64,000 bases of DNA from an uncultured Bacteroides sp. (GCA_902492205.1 CABUKU010000001.1:1-64000), one strand, 5' to 3'; counted from the first letter of the stretch, positions 1 to 10,584 are shown. Numbers and translations are program-made. The notes: a model not told the origin generated them from the sequence alone.

Positions 1-118
1 TGGGAGACAAAGATAACAATTTATAAATTTACACCTCAGGTTTATTCATTGATCCAAAAAATCATCAAATAATATAGTTTTATAACACTAAAAAGACTGA
101 AATACGGAAGATTTTCAC

Positions 119-126
119 TATATTTG
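119..126 (+). promoter_or_regulatory. Candidate gyrB -7 box
   Basis: TATATTTG matches the Bacteroides -7 consensus TAnnTTTG and lies 83 bases before the gyrB start. No convincing -33 TTTG is seen 19-21 bases upstream, so the call rests on one box. Bases 1-118 contain nothing else I can name. Confidence 0.35.
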
Positions 127-140
127 TTCTGTTTTACTAA

Positions 141-2168
<2,028 letters not shown>

Positions 2169-2188
2169 GGACAGATAATAATAAAAAT

Positions 2189-2226
2189 AAAGCCCGCTAT
2201 CATGTGATAAGCGGGCTTTATTTTTA
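2189..2226. terminator. Bidirectional terminator between gyrB and the flavodoxin gene
   Basis: Arms AAAGCCCGCT (2189-2198) and AGCGGGCTTT (2210-2219) form a 10-bp stem. T-rich sequence follows on the plus strand and A-rich sequence precedes it. It can therefore end both gyrB and the convergent gene that stops at 2224. Confidence 0.85.
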
Positions 2227-2718
2227 TTGTATACTTGCCGTCAATTTCATTATAAACTTATCCAATGCTTCCATATTGATGCGGGAAACAGTAGAAGAGA
2301 TCTTTGTGACCTTTTTAACAATTATCTTTTCAAAGAAACTCATTTTATCAAACAGGAACTCTCCTCCCACAAACGCTTTGGCTTTCGCAAACCTACGTAC
2401 TTGTTCGGGAAAAGCACGTTCAAACTCCTGAGTCTGCTTAAATTCGTCTTGCTCCATTCCACAAACAAACAGCCCTACCTCTTTAGAAGCAAATAAACAT
2501 AAGTTTTCATTCGTGCAAAACTTCTTAAAGGGTTTCTTCACATCTCCTGCATATACGGAAGTACCAATAATAATCCGTTCATAAAAAGACAAATCGGGTT
2601 CAGGCATTTCTTTCAAATTAATCAAAGTAATCTCATCATCGGGTAAACGATCATAAATCATGTGAGCGACTTTCTCAGTCGTTCCATGCCGCGATAAATA
2701 AATAATAGCTGTTCTCAT
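2224..2718 (-). CDS. Flavodoxin-domain protein, HemG-like
   Basis: A 164-aa flavodoxin-fold protein. The N-terminus (TAIIYLSRHGTTEKVAHMI) is a beta strand followed by the phosphate-binding loop for FMN. The middle (FYERIIIGTSVYAGDVKKPFKKF) and the tail (FFEKIIVKKV, then INMEALDKFI) follow the layout of HemG, the menaquinone-dependent protoporphyrinogen IX dehydrogenase of haem synthesis. E. coli HemG is slightly longer (about 180 aa). Identity of fold is seen; the haem role is inference, since many Bacteroidales carry flavodoxins of this kind with unknown substrates. It lies 28 bases after the DUF3109 gene on the same strand and is probably cotranscribed with it. Confidence 0.75.
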   Translation of the reverse strand: MRTAIIYLSRHGTTEKVAHMIYDRLPDDEITLINLKEMPEPDLSFYERIIIGTSVYAGDVKKPFKKFCTNENLCLFASKEVGLFVCGMEQDEFKQTQEFERAFPEQVRRFAKAKAFVGGEFLFDKMSFFEKIIVKKVTKISSTVSRINMEALDKFIMKLTASIQ

Positions 2719-2746
2719 GAGAATAAGGTTAATGTTCGTATCAAAA

Positions 2747-3328
2747 TTAAATCAGTCCGCTTTTCTTTAATTCTTCTGCTGCAATTTCAAGTTCGTGATA
2801 CCATTCCTCACCAAACTTACGGATCAATGGTTCCTTCAAAAACTTGTAAACCGGTAAATTTTCTTTCTGCCCCAATAACACAGCAGCTTTACATACATCC
2901 CAGCGATGATAGTTCACTGCTTCAAAATTAGCATACTTCTCTACCCGGATAGGATACAAATGACAGGAAACAGGCTTGTAAAAAGACACTTTACCTTCAC
3001 GATAAGCCTTTTCTATGGCACAAAAGCAAGTTCCTTTTTTATCATAACAAGTAAAAACACAATCTTTTCCATTTACAATAGAAGTTACCAAATCACCTTC
3101 ACAATCCACATAAGAAACCCCTTGCTTCTTTATAACAGATTGAGCTTCGGGGGAAAGATCGTCCCAAATAACAGGCAAAACTTTCTCCAATTCTGCAACT
3201 TCACTATCTTCCAACGGAGCACCCGCATCTCCCTCAATGCAACATTCCCCGTGACAGCCCGACAGGTTACAAAGAAATTTCTCCTTGAACACATCCAAGC
3301 TAATAATCTTATCATCAATTTGAATCAT
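2747..3328 (-). CDS. DUF3109 family cysteine-rich protein
   Basis: A 193-aa cytoplasmic protein with eleven cysteines at about residues 20, 25, 29, 30, 76, 90, 94, 101, 103, 122 and 146. They include CxxxCHGECC near the start and a later CFC and SCHLYPIR. This pattern is that of the DUF3109 family, whose cysteines look suited to a metal or Fe-S site. The biochemical function is not known. A -7 match (TATTTTTG on the minus strand, 3356-3349) sits just before the start, so the leader would be very short. The HemG-like gene follows in the same direction. Confidence 0.85.
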   Translation of the reverse strand: MIQIDDKIISLDVFKEKFLCNLSGCHGECCIEGDAGAPLEDSEVAELEKVLPVIWDDLSPEAQSVIKKQGVSYVDCEGDLVTSIVNGKDCVFTCYDKKGTCFCAIEKAYREGKVSFYKPVSCHLYPIRVEKYANFEAVNYHRWDVCKAAVLLGQKENLPVYKFLKEPLIRKFGEEWYHELEIAAEELKKSGLI

Positions 3329-3390
3329 ATCTCAATTATTTTGAATTACAAAAATACAAAAAGGAGAACGAATAGATAAGTTAATCTATT

Positions 3391-3426
3391 AAAAAAAGAT
3401 TATTATCAAAATGGCAATCTTTTTTA
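3391..3426. repeat. AT-rich stem-loop upstream of the abortive-infection-like gene
   Basis: AAAAAGATT (3393-3401) pairs with AATCTTTTT (3416-3424). The hairpin lies between divergent genes, so it does not terminate either. It may be a remnant terminator at the edge of inserted DNA or a regulatory structure. Confidence 0.35.
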
Positions 3427-3434
3427 TGTCTTTT

Positions 3435-3466
3435 TTTTGAAGCTAATGAGAAAGAAAGTATTTTTG
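3435..3466 (+). promoter_or_regulatory. Promoter for the membrane protein at 3500
   Basis: A -33 box TTTTG (3435-3439) is followed after 19 bases by TATTTTTG (3459-3466). Both boxes and the spacing match the Bacteroides housekeeping promoter. The predicted RNA start is near 3473, giving a leader of about 27 bases. Confidence 0.65.
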
Positions 3467-3499
3467 CTGTAACCACAAATATAAATACTTAATCAATAC

Positions 3500-4573
3500 A
3501 TGAAAAATATCTATTATATCCTACGAAAAGCTATTATGTTTATCATCATATTACCAACTTGTATGATTTACAGCAGCGAGAATTCACACCATCAAAATGG
3601 TAATGATTCCATACCACAATATTCTTCTCTTCATAAAATTGTTCTCTTAGATGACTCTTTAGAGCAGCAAGTATTTAATCCTATGGAGATTAAAAACAAA
3701 GAAATAGGACACATCACCTCCTTTATAAACATTAAAAGTTTATATATTGCAATATGGGGTGTAGTAGTAGCCCTTATCGGTGCTATTTGTACCTTCATTG
3801 CCTTCATGGTTCAAACCATACATAATAAAAAATTAAGTGCTGATAATCGAGAAGAACGTTTTGAAAATAAATTATTCTTTTTTCTTACAATGTATAAAAA
3901 TATAGTGGAAAATATGGAAGTTTCCAATGTATGCAAAAGCCATAAGGCATTTAACTTTTACTTTTATGAGTTGCAGGCTTTGCACTATATAATACAAAAA
4001 TTGAATATTAAGAATCTACCAAATGAGGAGCTTATATCTTTATGTATGTCTATCAGTTTGAATGGAATTACACCTAACTCCAATGGGAACGAACAGGATC
4101 TTATTTATTATAAATATAGAGATATACTATCAAAAGAAGATTATTTTAGAATTTGCCAATCAATAGAAAAGCTAAAAATAATAGATAACAAAAAGTTAAC
4201 CCAATTGCGGAATGAACGCAAACTAACACTTTTCACTAACTATGCAAACATCCAATTGATAGAAGGTAGAAGAGTTTTTTGGTTTTGGGGAAAACGCTGG
4301 GATTTAATTCCTTATATGAAATTAATTCATACATCTTTTTCTTATATAAATAAATATTGCAAATCTATAAAACACAAATCAGAGAAACAGAAATATTATT
4401 ATCTTGATCTTCTTAATTCACAGATGTCTGATCATGAATTAGCTTTTTTATATATCTTTGTTAACTCACGTGAGAATAATGATATAGGTATAGACATTGA
4501 GAATATTGAATACATGGTAAAACATACAAATCTACCTGATTTATATAATTATAAAAAATGGAATATAATATAA
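3500..4573 (+). CDS. Membrane protein resembling phage abortive-infection (putAbiC-type) proteins
   Basis: A 357-aa protein with a hydrophobic N-terminus (about 5-24, signal or membrane anchor), a strong transmembrane segment (about 82-106) and a basic, mostly helical C-terminal part of about 240 residues facing the cytoplasm. Just after the membrane segment comes RFENKLFFFLTMYKNIVENM, and near residue 302 LDLLNSQMSDHELAFLYIF. These two blocks resemble the putative abortive phage infection family (PF16872-like), in which a membrane anchor precedes an RFEN-type motif and a late LL..Q.S..EL.ll motif. I recognise this from pattern, not from a search. The gene is very AT-rich, has its own promoter and no partner, and interrupts housekeeping genes, which fits a small transferred defence gene. 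The function is inferred. Confidence 0.55.
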   Translation: MKNIYYILRKAIMFIIILPTCMIYSSENSHHQNGNDSIPQYSSLHKIVLLDDSLEQQVFNPMEIKNKEIGHITSFINIKSLYIAIWGVVVALIGAICTFIAFMVQTIHNKKLSADNREERFENKLFFFLTMYKNIVENMEVSNVCKSHKAFNFYFYELQALHYIIQKLNIKNLPNEELISLCMSISLNGITPNSNGNEQDLIYYKYRDILSKEDYFRICQSIEKLKIIDNKKLTQLRNERKLTLFTNYANIQLIEGRRVFWFWGKRWDLIPYMKLIHTSFSYINKYCKSIKHKSEKQKYYYLDLLNSQMSDHELAFLYIFVNSRENNDIGIDIENIEYMVKHTNLPDLYNYKKWNII

Positions 4574-4606
4574 AACAAAAAGGCTATCCATCACCGGACA
4601 GCCTTT
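4571..4606 (-). terminator. gpmI terminator
   Basis: AAAGGCT (4579-4585) with TCC, and GGA with AGCCTTT (4600-4606), form a stem with one mismatch. Read on the minus strand it is followed by TTTTTGTTTTA. It lies 25 bases past the gpmI stop and may also stop the convergent plus-strand gene. Confidence 0.75.
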
Positions 4607-4630
4607 CCAATAATATAAAATTCTCAATAA

Positions 4631-6145
4631 TTACTTAATCAATACTTCTCCGGTCATTTCCTTAGGAGCTTCGAGTCCCATAATCTTAAGAATAGAAGGA
4701 GCCACATCCGCCAAACGTCCGTTTTCCACCTTTGCAGCTTTGTTTTCTGTTACATATACAAATGGAACAGGATTCAAAGAGTGAGCCGTATTTGGAGTTC
4801 CGTCTTCATTCAAAGCATGGTCGGCATTACCGTGGTCGGCAATGATAATAGCTTCATAGCCAGTTGCTTTAGCAGCTTCGATAACGTCTTTCACACATGC
4901 ATCAACAGCTGCAACCGCTTTTTCAATTGCGCCATAAATACCTGTATGACCTACCATATCTCCATTGGCAAAGTTTACAACAATGAAGTCGAACTTATCT
5001 TCTTTGATAGCTGCAACCAACTTATCTTTTACTTCATAAGCACTCATCTCAGGTTTCAAATCGTAAGTAGCCACTTTCGGAGAAGCAACCAAGATACGTT
5101 CTTCACCTTCGTATGGAGTTTCACGACCACCGTTAAAGAAGAATGTTACATGAGCATATTTTTCTGTTTCTGCAATATGAAGCTGTTTCAAACCTTTTGA
5201 AGAAACATACTCGCCAAGAGTATTTTCCACATTTTCCTTGTCGAACAAGATATGCACTCCCTTGAACGATGCATCATAAGGAGTCATGCAATAATATTGT
5301 AAGTTAGGAACGATATGCATACCTGCTTCCGGCATATCTTGCTGAGTCAGTACGACTGTCAACTCTTTGGCACGGTCATTACGATAATTGAAGAAGATAA
5401 CTACATCACCTTCCTTGATTGTGCCGTCAACATTAGCATTTACAATCGGTTTGATGAATTCGTCGGTAACACCTTCGTCATAAGATTCCTGCATAGCCTG
5501 AACCATGCATTCTGCTTTCTTGCCTGTTCCGTTCACCAGCAAATCATAAGCTTCTTTCACACGTTCCCAACGTTTATCGCGATCCATTGCATAGTAACGT
5601 CCGATAATAGAAGCAATCTTACCCGTAGATTTCTTTGTATATTCGTGAAGTTGCTCAATAAAACCTTTGCCACTCTTCGGATCGGTATCACGACCATCCA
5701 TGAAACAGTGGATAAATGTATTTTCAATGTTATATTCTTTGGCAATATCGCAAAGCTTAAACAAATGATCGAGTGAACTATGTACACCGCCATCTGAAGT
5801 TAATCCCATGAAATGGACAGACTTGCCATTGTTCTTTGCATAAGTAAATGCAGAAACTATTTCAGGATTCTTCATGATACTGTTATCACGGCAAGCAAGA
5901 TTAATCTTCACCAAGTCTTGATATACCACACGACCGGCACCAATATTTAAGTGACCTACTTCCGAGTTACCCATTTGTCCGTCAGGCAAACCTACGTTTT
6001 CTCCACTTGCCTGAAGTTGTGAGTTAGGATATGTTTTTACCAGATAATCCCAATAAGGAGTAGGAGTATTAAAGATTACATCATCTTTCCCGTGGTCGCC
6101 AATTCCCCAACCATCGAGAATCATTAAAAGCGCTTTCTTGCTCAT
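4631..6145 (-). CDS. gpmI: 2,3-bisphosphoglycerate-independent phosphoglycerate mutase
   Basis: Interconverts 3- and 2-phosphoglycerate in glycolysis, using two metal ions and a phosphoserine intermediate. The alkaline-phosphatase-type metal site starts at D11 ([10 protein letters not shown]). The nucleophile is S61 in MGNSEVGH, and a late metal motif, DHGNADH, follows near residue 445. At 504 aa it has the usual length, including the inserted phosphotransferase domain. A -7 match TAACTTTG (minus strand, 6192-6185) lies 40 bases before the start, and a hairpin follows the stop, so it is probably a single-gene unit. It is not the cofactor-dependent GpmA. Confidence 0.97.
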   Translation of the reverse strand: MSKKALLMILDGWGIGDHGKDDVIFNTPTPYWDYLVKTYPNSQLQASGENVGLPDGQMGNSEVGHLNIGAGRVVYQDLVKINLACRDNSIMKNPEIVSAFTYAKNNGKSVHFMGLTSDGGVHSSLDHLFKLCDIAKEYNIENTFIHCFMDGRDTDPKSGKGFIEQLHEYTKKSTGKIASIIGRYYAMDRDKRWERVKEAYDLLVNGTGKKAECMVQAMQESYDEGVTDEFIKPIVNANVDGTIKEGDVVIFFNYRNDRAKELTVVLTQQDMPEAGMHIVPNLQYYCMTPYDASFKGVHILFDKENVENTLGEYVSSKGLKQLHIAETEKYAHVTFFFNGGRETPYEGEERILVASPKVATYDLKPEMSAYEVKDKLVAAIKEDKFDFIVVNFANGDMVGHTGIYGAIEKAVAAVDACVKDVIEAAKATGYEAIIIADHGNADHALNEDGTPNTAHSLNPVPFVYVTENKAAKVENGRLADVAPSILKIMGLEAPKEMTGEVLIK

Positions 6146-6276
6146 AATTTATTTTGTTTAAAGTGTTTACCTCTTATTTCGCTGCAAAGTTACGAAAAAG
6201 AAGAATATTATTTATCGATTCTAAATATAGAATCTGTCAATTATGGGACAGAAAGGTTTAATCTATGTTAAGGAGA

Positions 6277-6306
6277 TTGAGCGATAAGCCTTTCTGCTTA
6301 CCTTTG
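6277..6306 (+). promoter_or_regulatory. Promoter of the DMT transporter gene
   Basis: TTG at 6277-6279 and TACCTTTG at 6299-6306 are separated by 19 bases, matching the Bacteroides promoter. The expected RNA start is near 6313. Confidence 0.55.
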
Positions 6307-6337
6307 CAGGCTGAAACAAAACATGTGATATATTTCT

Positions 6338-7261
6338 ATGAATCAGTTTAAAGGAGTACTTTTTGCCATTATATCATCCGCCACTTTCGGGCTGATACCT
6401 ATATTTGCTATTCCTGCAATCAATAAAGGAGTAGAACTTAATTCATTGCTTTTCTATCGTTTTTTGTTCTCTGCCATTGCGGTAGCCCTCATCTTACTGA
6501 TTCGCAAAACTGACTTACGTATAAGTTTAAAAGAGTTTGCCACCACTTTCGGATTGGGATTCTTTTATGCAGCAACAGCTTTGTTGCTTACGGAAGCCTA
6601 TTTCTACATACCAAGTGGAATGGCAACCACAATACATTTCCTTTATCCGGTTTGTGTAACCCTTATAATGATTTTCTTTTTTAAAGACAGAGCTTCCGTT
6701 CCTATCCTTTTGGCAACAGTCATGGCCATTACAGGAGTATACTTATTGAGTAACAGTGGAGAAGGAGGTTCGTTAAACTTAACCGGATTAATATTATCTT
6801 TAATTACCGTAGGCATGTATGCCCTTTACATAGTGGGAGTAAACAAATCGTGCATACGGACAATGGACGGATTAAAGATGACTTTTTATGTTCTTTTCTC
6901 CTGTTCTATTATTTTTCTTATCAATGCATTGGTTCGTAGCGGGGGAATTTCTTCCATTCCAAGTATATCGGCAGCAACTGACGTTGTTCTACTTGCTCTT
7001 ATTCCTACATTAGTTTCCGACTTTACTTTAATACTTGCCGTTCAACGTGTAGGTTCTACCACTACAGCTATTCTCGGGTGCATGGAACCTATGACTGCCG
7101 TTACAATGGGATTCCTTTTCTTAGGAGAAGCATTTGGTATAAACCAATTAATCGGCATAGCAGTCATTCTCTCTGCAGTAACCACTGTCGTCATAGCCAA
7201 CAATCCGGATAATTTCAAAAAGGGATTAAAACTTTTACCCCAACTAATCAAAAGAAAATAA
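6338..7261 (+). CDS. EamA/DMT-superfamily transporter
   Basis: A 307-aa inner-membrane protein with about ten hydrophobic segments in two homologous EamA halves (roughly residues 5-135 and 145-290). The second half ends with the typical EPMTAVTMGFLFLGEAF signature of drug/metabolite exporters. Members export or import amino acids, nucleotides or other metabolites; the substrate cannot be read from the sequence. The gene has its own two-box promoter. Its stop directly abuts the stop of convergent rnhB, with no hairpin between them. Confidence 0.9.
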   Translation: MNQFKGVLFAIISSATFGLIPIFAIPAINKGVELNSLLFYRFLFSAIAVALILLIRKTDLRISLKEFATTFGLGFFYAATALLLTEAYFYIPSGMATTIHFLYPVCVTLIMIFFFKDRASVPILLATVMAITGVYLLSNSGEGGSLNLTGLILSLITVGMYALYIVGVNKSCIRTMDGLKMTFYVLFSCSIIFLINALVRSGGISSIPSISAATDVVLLALIPTLVSDFTLILAVQRVGSTTTAILGCMEPMTAVTMGFLFLGEAFGINQLIGIAVILSAVTTVVIANNPDNFKKGLKLLPQLIKRK

Positions 7262-7864
7262 TTAGAAATCCAGTTCTAATTGCCCATCTCCAAGCAGATT
7301 AAAAGTCATACGATGATAGGGAGTAGTTCCATATTCTTTAATGGCTGCACGATGTTTTTTTGTTGGGTAACCTTTATTGTGATTCCAATCATAATAAGGA
7401 AATTCCTCGTGTAACCGGTTCATGTAATCATCTCTATAAGTCTTAGCCAAAACAGACGCAGCAGCAATCGACAGATATTTACCGTCACCTTTCACAATAG
7501 TGGTATGGGGAATATCTTTATACTTTTTAAAACGATTCCCATCAATTAACAAATGCTCGGGACGCAACTCCAACTGATCAACAGCACGATGCATTGCTAA
7601 AAAAGATGCATTCAATATGTTAATTTCATCGATTTCATCGGGGAAAACGACTCCAACTGCCCATGCTAATGCTTCCTTTTCTATTACTCCGCGCAAAGCA
7701 TATCTTTGTTTTTCGGATAATTGTTTGGAATCATTCAGTAATTCATTATGAAAATCTTTCGGTAAAATGACGGCTGCCGCATAAACGGCTCCTGCAAGAC
7801 AACCACGCCCGGCCTCATCGCAACCGGCTTCTATTAAATCCTTGTTTAAATAAGGTAGTAGCAT
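7262..7864 (-). CDS. rnhB: Ribonuclease HII
   Basis: Cuts the RNA strand of RNA/DNA hybrids and removes misincorporated ribonucleotides. The catalytic pair D16-E17 is in AGCDEAGRG, the next Asp is D108 in LLIDGN, and the fourth lies in the KTYRDDYM region near 145. The tail YHRMTFNLL is also typical. At 200 aa it is the standard size. The window also contains a separate two-domain RNase HI-type protein at 42.0 kb, so both classes are present. No clear two-box promoter was found upstream. Confidence 0.97.
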   Translation of the reverse strand: MLLPYLNKDLIEAGCDEAGRGCLAGAVYAAAVILPKDFHNELLNDSKQLSEKQRYALRGVIEKEALAWAVGVVFPDEIDEINILNASFLAMHRAVDQLELRPEHLLIDGNRFKKYKDIPHTTIVKGDGKYLSIAAASVLAKTYRDDYMNRLHEEFPYYDWNHNKGYPTKKHRAAIKEYGTTPYHRMTFNLLGDGQLELDF

Positions 7865-7919
7865 GCTTAAAGTAGTTTTATTTTGGAGTGGTAAAGGTAA
7901 AATAAAGGAAATTAAGACA

Positions 7920-7965
7920 CAAATAAAAACCCCTAATTATAATTTTCACAAACTATAATTAGGGG
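7920..7965 (-). terminator. Terminator after the DUF3244 gene
   Basis: CCCCTAATTATA (7930-7941) and TATAATTAGGGG (7954-7965) are perfect 12-bp inverted arms. On the minus strand the stem is followed by GTTTTTATTTGTG. It ends transcription from the gene that stops at 8042. Confidence 0.8.
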
Positions 7966-8041
7966 CAACTTAATCAGTTGATTCAATGATAAAACTTCTT
8001 GTTGAGAATATTAATTATGTTTAGGTTAATATATATCCGAA

Positions 8042-8398
8042 TTATAAATTAAAGTCTCCTGTAAGCATACAGTCTTCATTAACAATTCTAATTTCATAGC
8101 CTTGCTCGTCAGTTTGAGGAAGATTAATTGTTGCAGCAGCCTGAGTATCTGTATCAACTGTAATTTGATTAACTACTTCTCCATCAACTGTTACTATTTC
8201 AACATTAACAACTCCTATAAGAACACTAAATTGTATGGTAACTGTACGGTTATCTATAGATGCATTAATTGGCAGTTCAATTACACTTCTTGTTTTGTGA
8301 GAAGAATTTAATTTTCCTTTTAATGGTATTTGCATTCCCGCAAAAGAATAAGAAACACATATAAATAGTAATAGTAATAAGATTTTAAAAGTTTTCAT
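8042..8398 (-). CDS. DUF3244 family small secreted protein
   Basis: A 118-aa protein with a signal peptide (about 1-20, ending SYSFAG). The beta-rich mature part has alternating segments (RTVTIQFSVLIGVVNVEIVTVDGEVV) that resemble an Ig-like or beta-sandwich fold, as in DUF3244. The family is common in Bacteroides next to TPR-containing membrane regulators, exactly as here, but no biochemical role is established. A weak promoter match (TTTTTG at 8458-8453, TATTTTTA at 8434-8427, minus strand, 18-base spacing) precedes it. It probably works at the envelope together with the regulator encoded upstream; that link is inference. Confidence 0.75.
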   Translation of the reverse strand: MKTFKILLLLLFICVSYSFAGMQIPLKGKLNSSHKTRSVIELPINASIDNRTVTIQFSVLIGVVNVEIVTVDGEVVNQITVDTDTQAAATINLPQTDEQGYEIRIVNEDCMLTGDFNL

Positions 8399-8488
8399 AT
8401 GCCCGTTTTATTTATTGGTTATGGGGTAAAAATAGAACGTTTACCAAATACCCAAAAACAATTTATGAACTTTATAATGAACAGCAAA

Positions 8489-8566
8489 TTGTCTATGCAA
8501 TTAATATAAAAATCTAATTATCAATACTATATATTCATAGACAATAAAAATGAATGGCATAGACAA
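8489..8566 (-). repeat. Short inverted and direct repeats after the TPR regulator
   Basis: TTGTCTATG (8489-8497) is complementary to CATAGACAA at 8536-8544 and again at 8558-8566, the latter two 22 bases apart. The hairpin could act as a weak terminator for the regulator, which stops at 8571. Confidence 0.35.
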
Positions 8567-8570
8567 GTAC

Positions 8571-10190
8571 TCAATTAAAGAGTCTTTTCACATAAAGATC
8601 TAAATTCTCTTTCTCTTTTAGTCCCAACTTCTTTCGAATTCGATACCGTTTAGTCCAAGTAGATTTCTTTGCTATATCAAATATATTAGACAAACGATAA
8701 GTATCTAAGCCCATCCTTATTAACAATATAAAATGAATGTCTTTTTCCGATAATTTGGGGAATTTAATTCTCAACTTACTTACAAAATCATTTTGTGTCT
8801 CATTGATAATTTCTTCTAATTCTTTCCAATCCGCCACTTTTATTTTTGAACCATTATTAAACAGTTCTTCCAACTTTTCCTCCAAACTCTTTCGTTTATG
8901 GGAAGGGACTTGTGACAAGAGATTTATTTTTTGAGTTACTTCATTTCCCTGTAATACTTTTTTCTTCATTTCCGTCATCTCTTCTTGCTGAAGTCTCATA
9001 TTCTTATTTTTATATATGATTATCCCTTGATAAATACACATACCTGTAAGTCCTATAAAAATCAAGATTGCAATAATTGAAGTATTATCATGTTGTTCCT
9101 TTTGTAATATATTGTTTTCATAAAGAAGTTTTCTTGCTTTATAATCTTTCTCTGCTTTTATAGCGTTCGCCTCCAAATGAATACTTGTAATAGAATCCCA
9201 TAAGCAATGATATTTATCTGCCCAATCAATAGCAACCTTATAATTCTTAAGTGCATATTCTACATTTTTAAGCCCTAAATATGCAGTTGCCTCTGTTTCT
9301 AAACTCATAAAATTTTTGTAAGCTAAACTTTGATAAAAATAGTCTTTGGCTTTATCATTCATTTTTTGTTTGATACATACAAAGCCTAATCCCATATAAG
9401 ATCTTGCAGCCAAATCCGAATCATTTTGAAGCACAAGTGATTGCTTAAAATAATATTCGGCAATTTGATAATCATCCAAGTAATCACTTTGTATAACTCC
9501 CAATTCATGATAAAGACGACTTAATAAATCTTTATCATTTATCTGGCGAGCCAAACTTTCAGCTTTAGCATAATATACAAGTGATGAATCTATCTGTTTC
9601 TTAAATATAAAATTCTTCCCTATTTCCATAACAGTAAGAATTCTAGTACGTTCATTACGAGAACGCATAAAAAAGCTTTCGGACTGCTTCAGTATATGTA
9701 TGGCTTTATCATATATATTCATATTATTATATATATCAGCAATACAACGTCCAACTAACCCCGCTAACCGATATTCTTTCGCTTCTTTTGCCTTATCAAG
9801 CGCTTGAAGATATGCTTCTAAAGCTTCATCACTTTCATCTTTATCGTCATGCAACCTCCCCAAATAAAAATAACTGTATGCCTGTTCCTTCAAACTGCCT
9901 TCCAGACATAGCACATCCGTAGCACATAAAACAATGGAATCAGCCGGAAGCTCTAAAGTGCTTTCCTCTATGGCACGGGTATAAAGCAAATTCCACCTTG
10001 CCATATTTATCTCATTAAATTGAGCGACGGATTTTACAGAATCGAGAACATGAAGGACGCTGTCGGGATGCAATTCCACACCTATGGAAAGTTTTGAGAA
10101 AAACTTTTCAAGACTTGTATCTTTGTCATTTTTGCAAGAAAGAAACGAAAGAGATAAAAATAATAGAATTACAGCTTGTCTTATTTTCAT
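8571..10190 (-). CDS. TPR lipoprotein-type transmembrane regulator with C-terminal HTH
   Basis: A 539-aa protein with a lipoprotein-like N-terminus (FLSLSFLSC, C19). Tetratricopeptide-like helical repeats follow (about 60-340), with motifs such as AYSYFYLGRLHDDKDESDEALEAY. A transmembrane helix (about 370-390) and a coiled coil come next. The C-terminal 60 residues (FPKLSEKDIHFILLIRMGL, DTYRLSNIFDIAKKSTWTKR) resemble a LuxR-type helix-turn-helix. This architecture is a large Bacteroides family thought to sense envelope signals outside and bind DNA inside. Whether C19 is really lipidated while a second membrane segment is present is uncertain. Both -33 and -7 boxes lie close upstream. The DUF3244 gene downstream is a likely partner or target. 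Confidence 0.8.
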   Translation of the reverse strand: MKIRQAVILLFLSLSFLSCKNDKDTSLEKFFSKLSIGVELHPDSVLHVLDSVKSVAQFNEINMARWNLLYTRAIEESTLELPADSIVLCATDVLCLEGSLKEQAYSYFYLGRLHDDKDESDEALEAYLQALDKAKEAKEYRLAGLVGRCIADIYNNMNIYDKAIHILKQSESFFMRSRNERTRILTVMEIGKNFIFKKQIDSSLVYYAKAESLARQINDKDLLSRLYHELGVIQSDYLDDYQIAEYYFKQSLVLQNDSDLAARSYMGLGFVCIKQKMNDKAKDYFYQSLAYKNFMSLETEATAYLGLKNVEYALKNYKVAIDWADKYHCLWDSITSIHLEANAIKAEKDYKARKLLYENNILQKEQHDNTSIIAILIFIGLTGMCIYQGIIIYKNKNMRLQQEEMTEMKKKVLQGNEVTQKINLLSQVPSHKRKSLEEKLEELFNNGSKIKVADWKELEEIINETQNDFVSKLRIKFPKLSEKDIHFILLIRMGLDTYRLSNIFDIAKKSTWTKRYRIRKKLGLKEKENLDLYVKRLFN

Positions 10191-10209
10191 TTTTTACAGT
10201 ATTTACGGA

Positions 10210-10240
10210 CAAAAGTAGGAATTAAATGTCGAATAACAAA
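10210..10240 (-). promoter_or_regulatory. Promoter of the TPR regulator gene
   Basis: On the minus strand, TTTG (10240-10237), 19 bases, then TACTTTTG (10217-10210). It is one of the best promoter matches in the window. The RNA start is expected near 10204, with a leader of about 14 bases. Confidence 0.65.
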
Positions 10241-10250
10241 TCTGACAATT

Positions 10251-10354
10251 ATGAAAGGGATGAAAGCAGATGAAAGGGGGAAAAGCAGGGCTGCTTTCAT
10301 CTGGAACTCCTTTCCATAAACAGTTTCCGTAAAGGGTGAAAGCAGTGAAAGCAG
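10251..10354. repeat. Ten-base-period GAAAG repeats upstream of the TPR regulator
   Basis: Units ATGAAAGGGA, TGAAAGCAGA, TGAAAGGGGG and AAAAGCAGGG start at 10251, 10261, 10271 and 10281. CTGCTTTCAT then follows in inverted orientation, making a stem with CAGATGAAAG (10267-10276). Two further TGAAAGCAG copies lie at 10337-10354. The same motif family, as TGCTCTCAT, recurs at 25.7 kb. Confidence 0.6.
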
Positions 10355-10415
10355 AAAATAAACAATTTGTTATATCACCAAATTCGCTACTTTTTAAGCA
10401 TCCTTATGTTTCATT

Positions 10416-10541
10416 ACAAATGTCTTGACGTTTTTTAAAAACGACTTGATGTTTTTTCATAAACAACTATATGTTTATTTCAATCAACGGGTTGATTGAA
10501 ATAATCACCGCGGTGATTACACACAATCGCCGCCTTGATTA
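10416..10541. repeat. Phased dyad array, cluster 1 (six units)
   Basis: Six dyad-symmetric units have centres at about 10425.5, 10446.5, 10468.5, 10489.5, 10510.5 and 10532.5, so spacing is 21 or 22 bases throughout. The first three are of AAAC...GTTT type. The fourth has perfect 12-base arms ATTTCAATCAAC and GTTGATTGAAAT around GG. The fifth, AATCACCGCGGTGATT, is a perfect 16-bp palindrome. The sixth, AATCGCCGCCTTGATT, keeps only the ends. The array fills most of the 448-base gap between hppA and the TPR regulator. Confidence 0.7.
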
Positions 10542-10584
10542 TTTTAAAAGCCACGGCGAATGAGAACAAAGTAGCGCCACATTG

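Noticed and set aside
10416..10541. CRISPR array
   Set aside because: The pitch of about 22 bases is too short for repeat plus spacer, units are not identical, and there are no cas genes. The same applies to the arrays at 25.9, 53.2, 54.5 and 63.7 kb.
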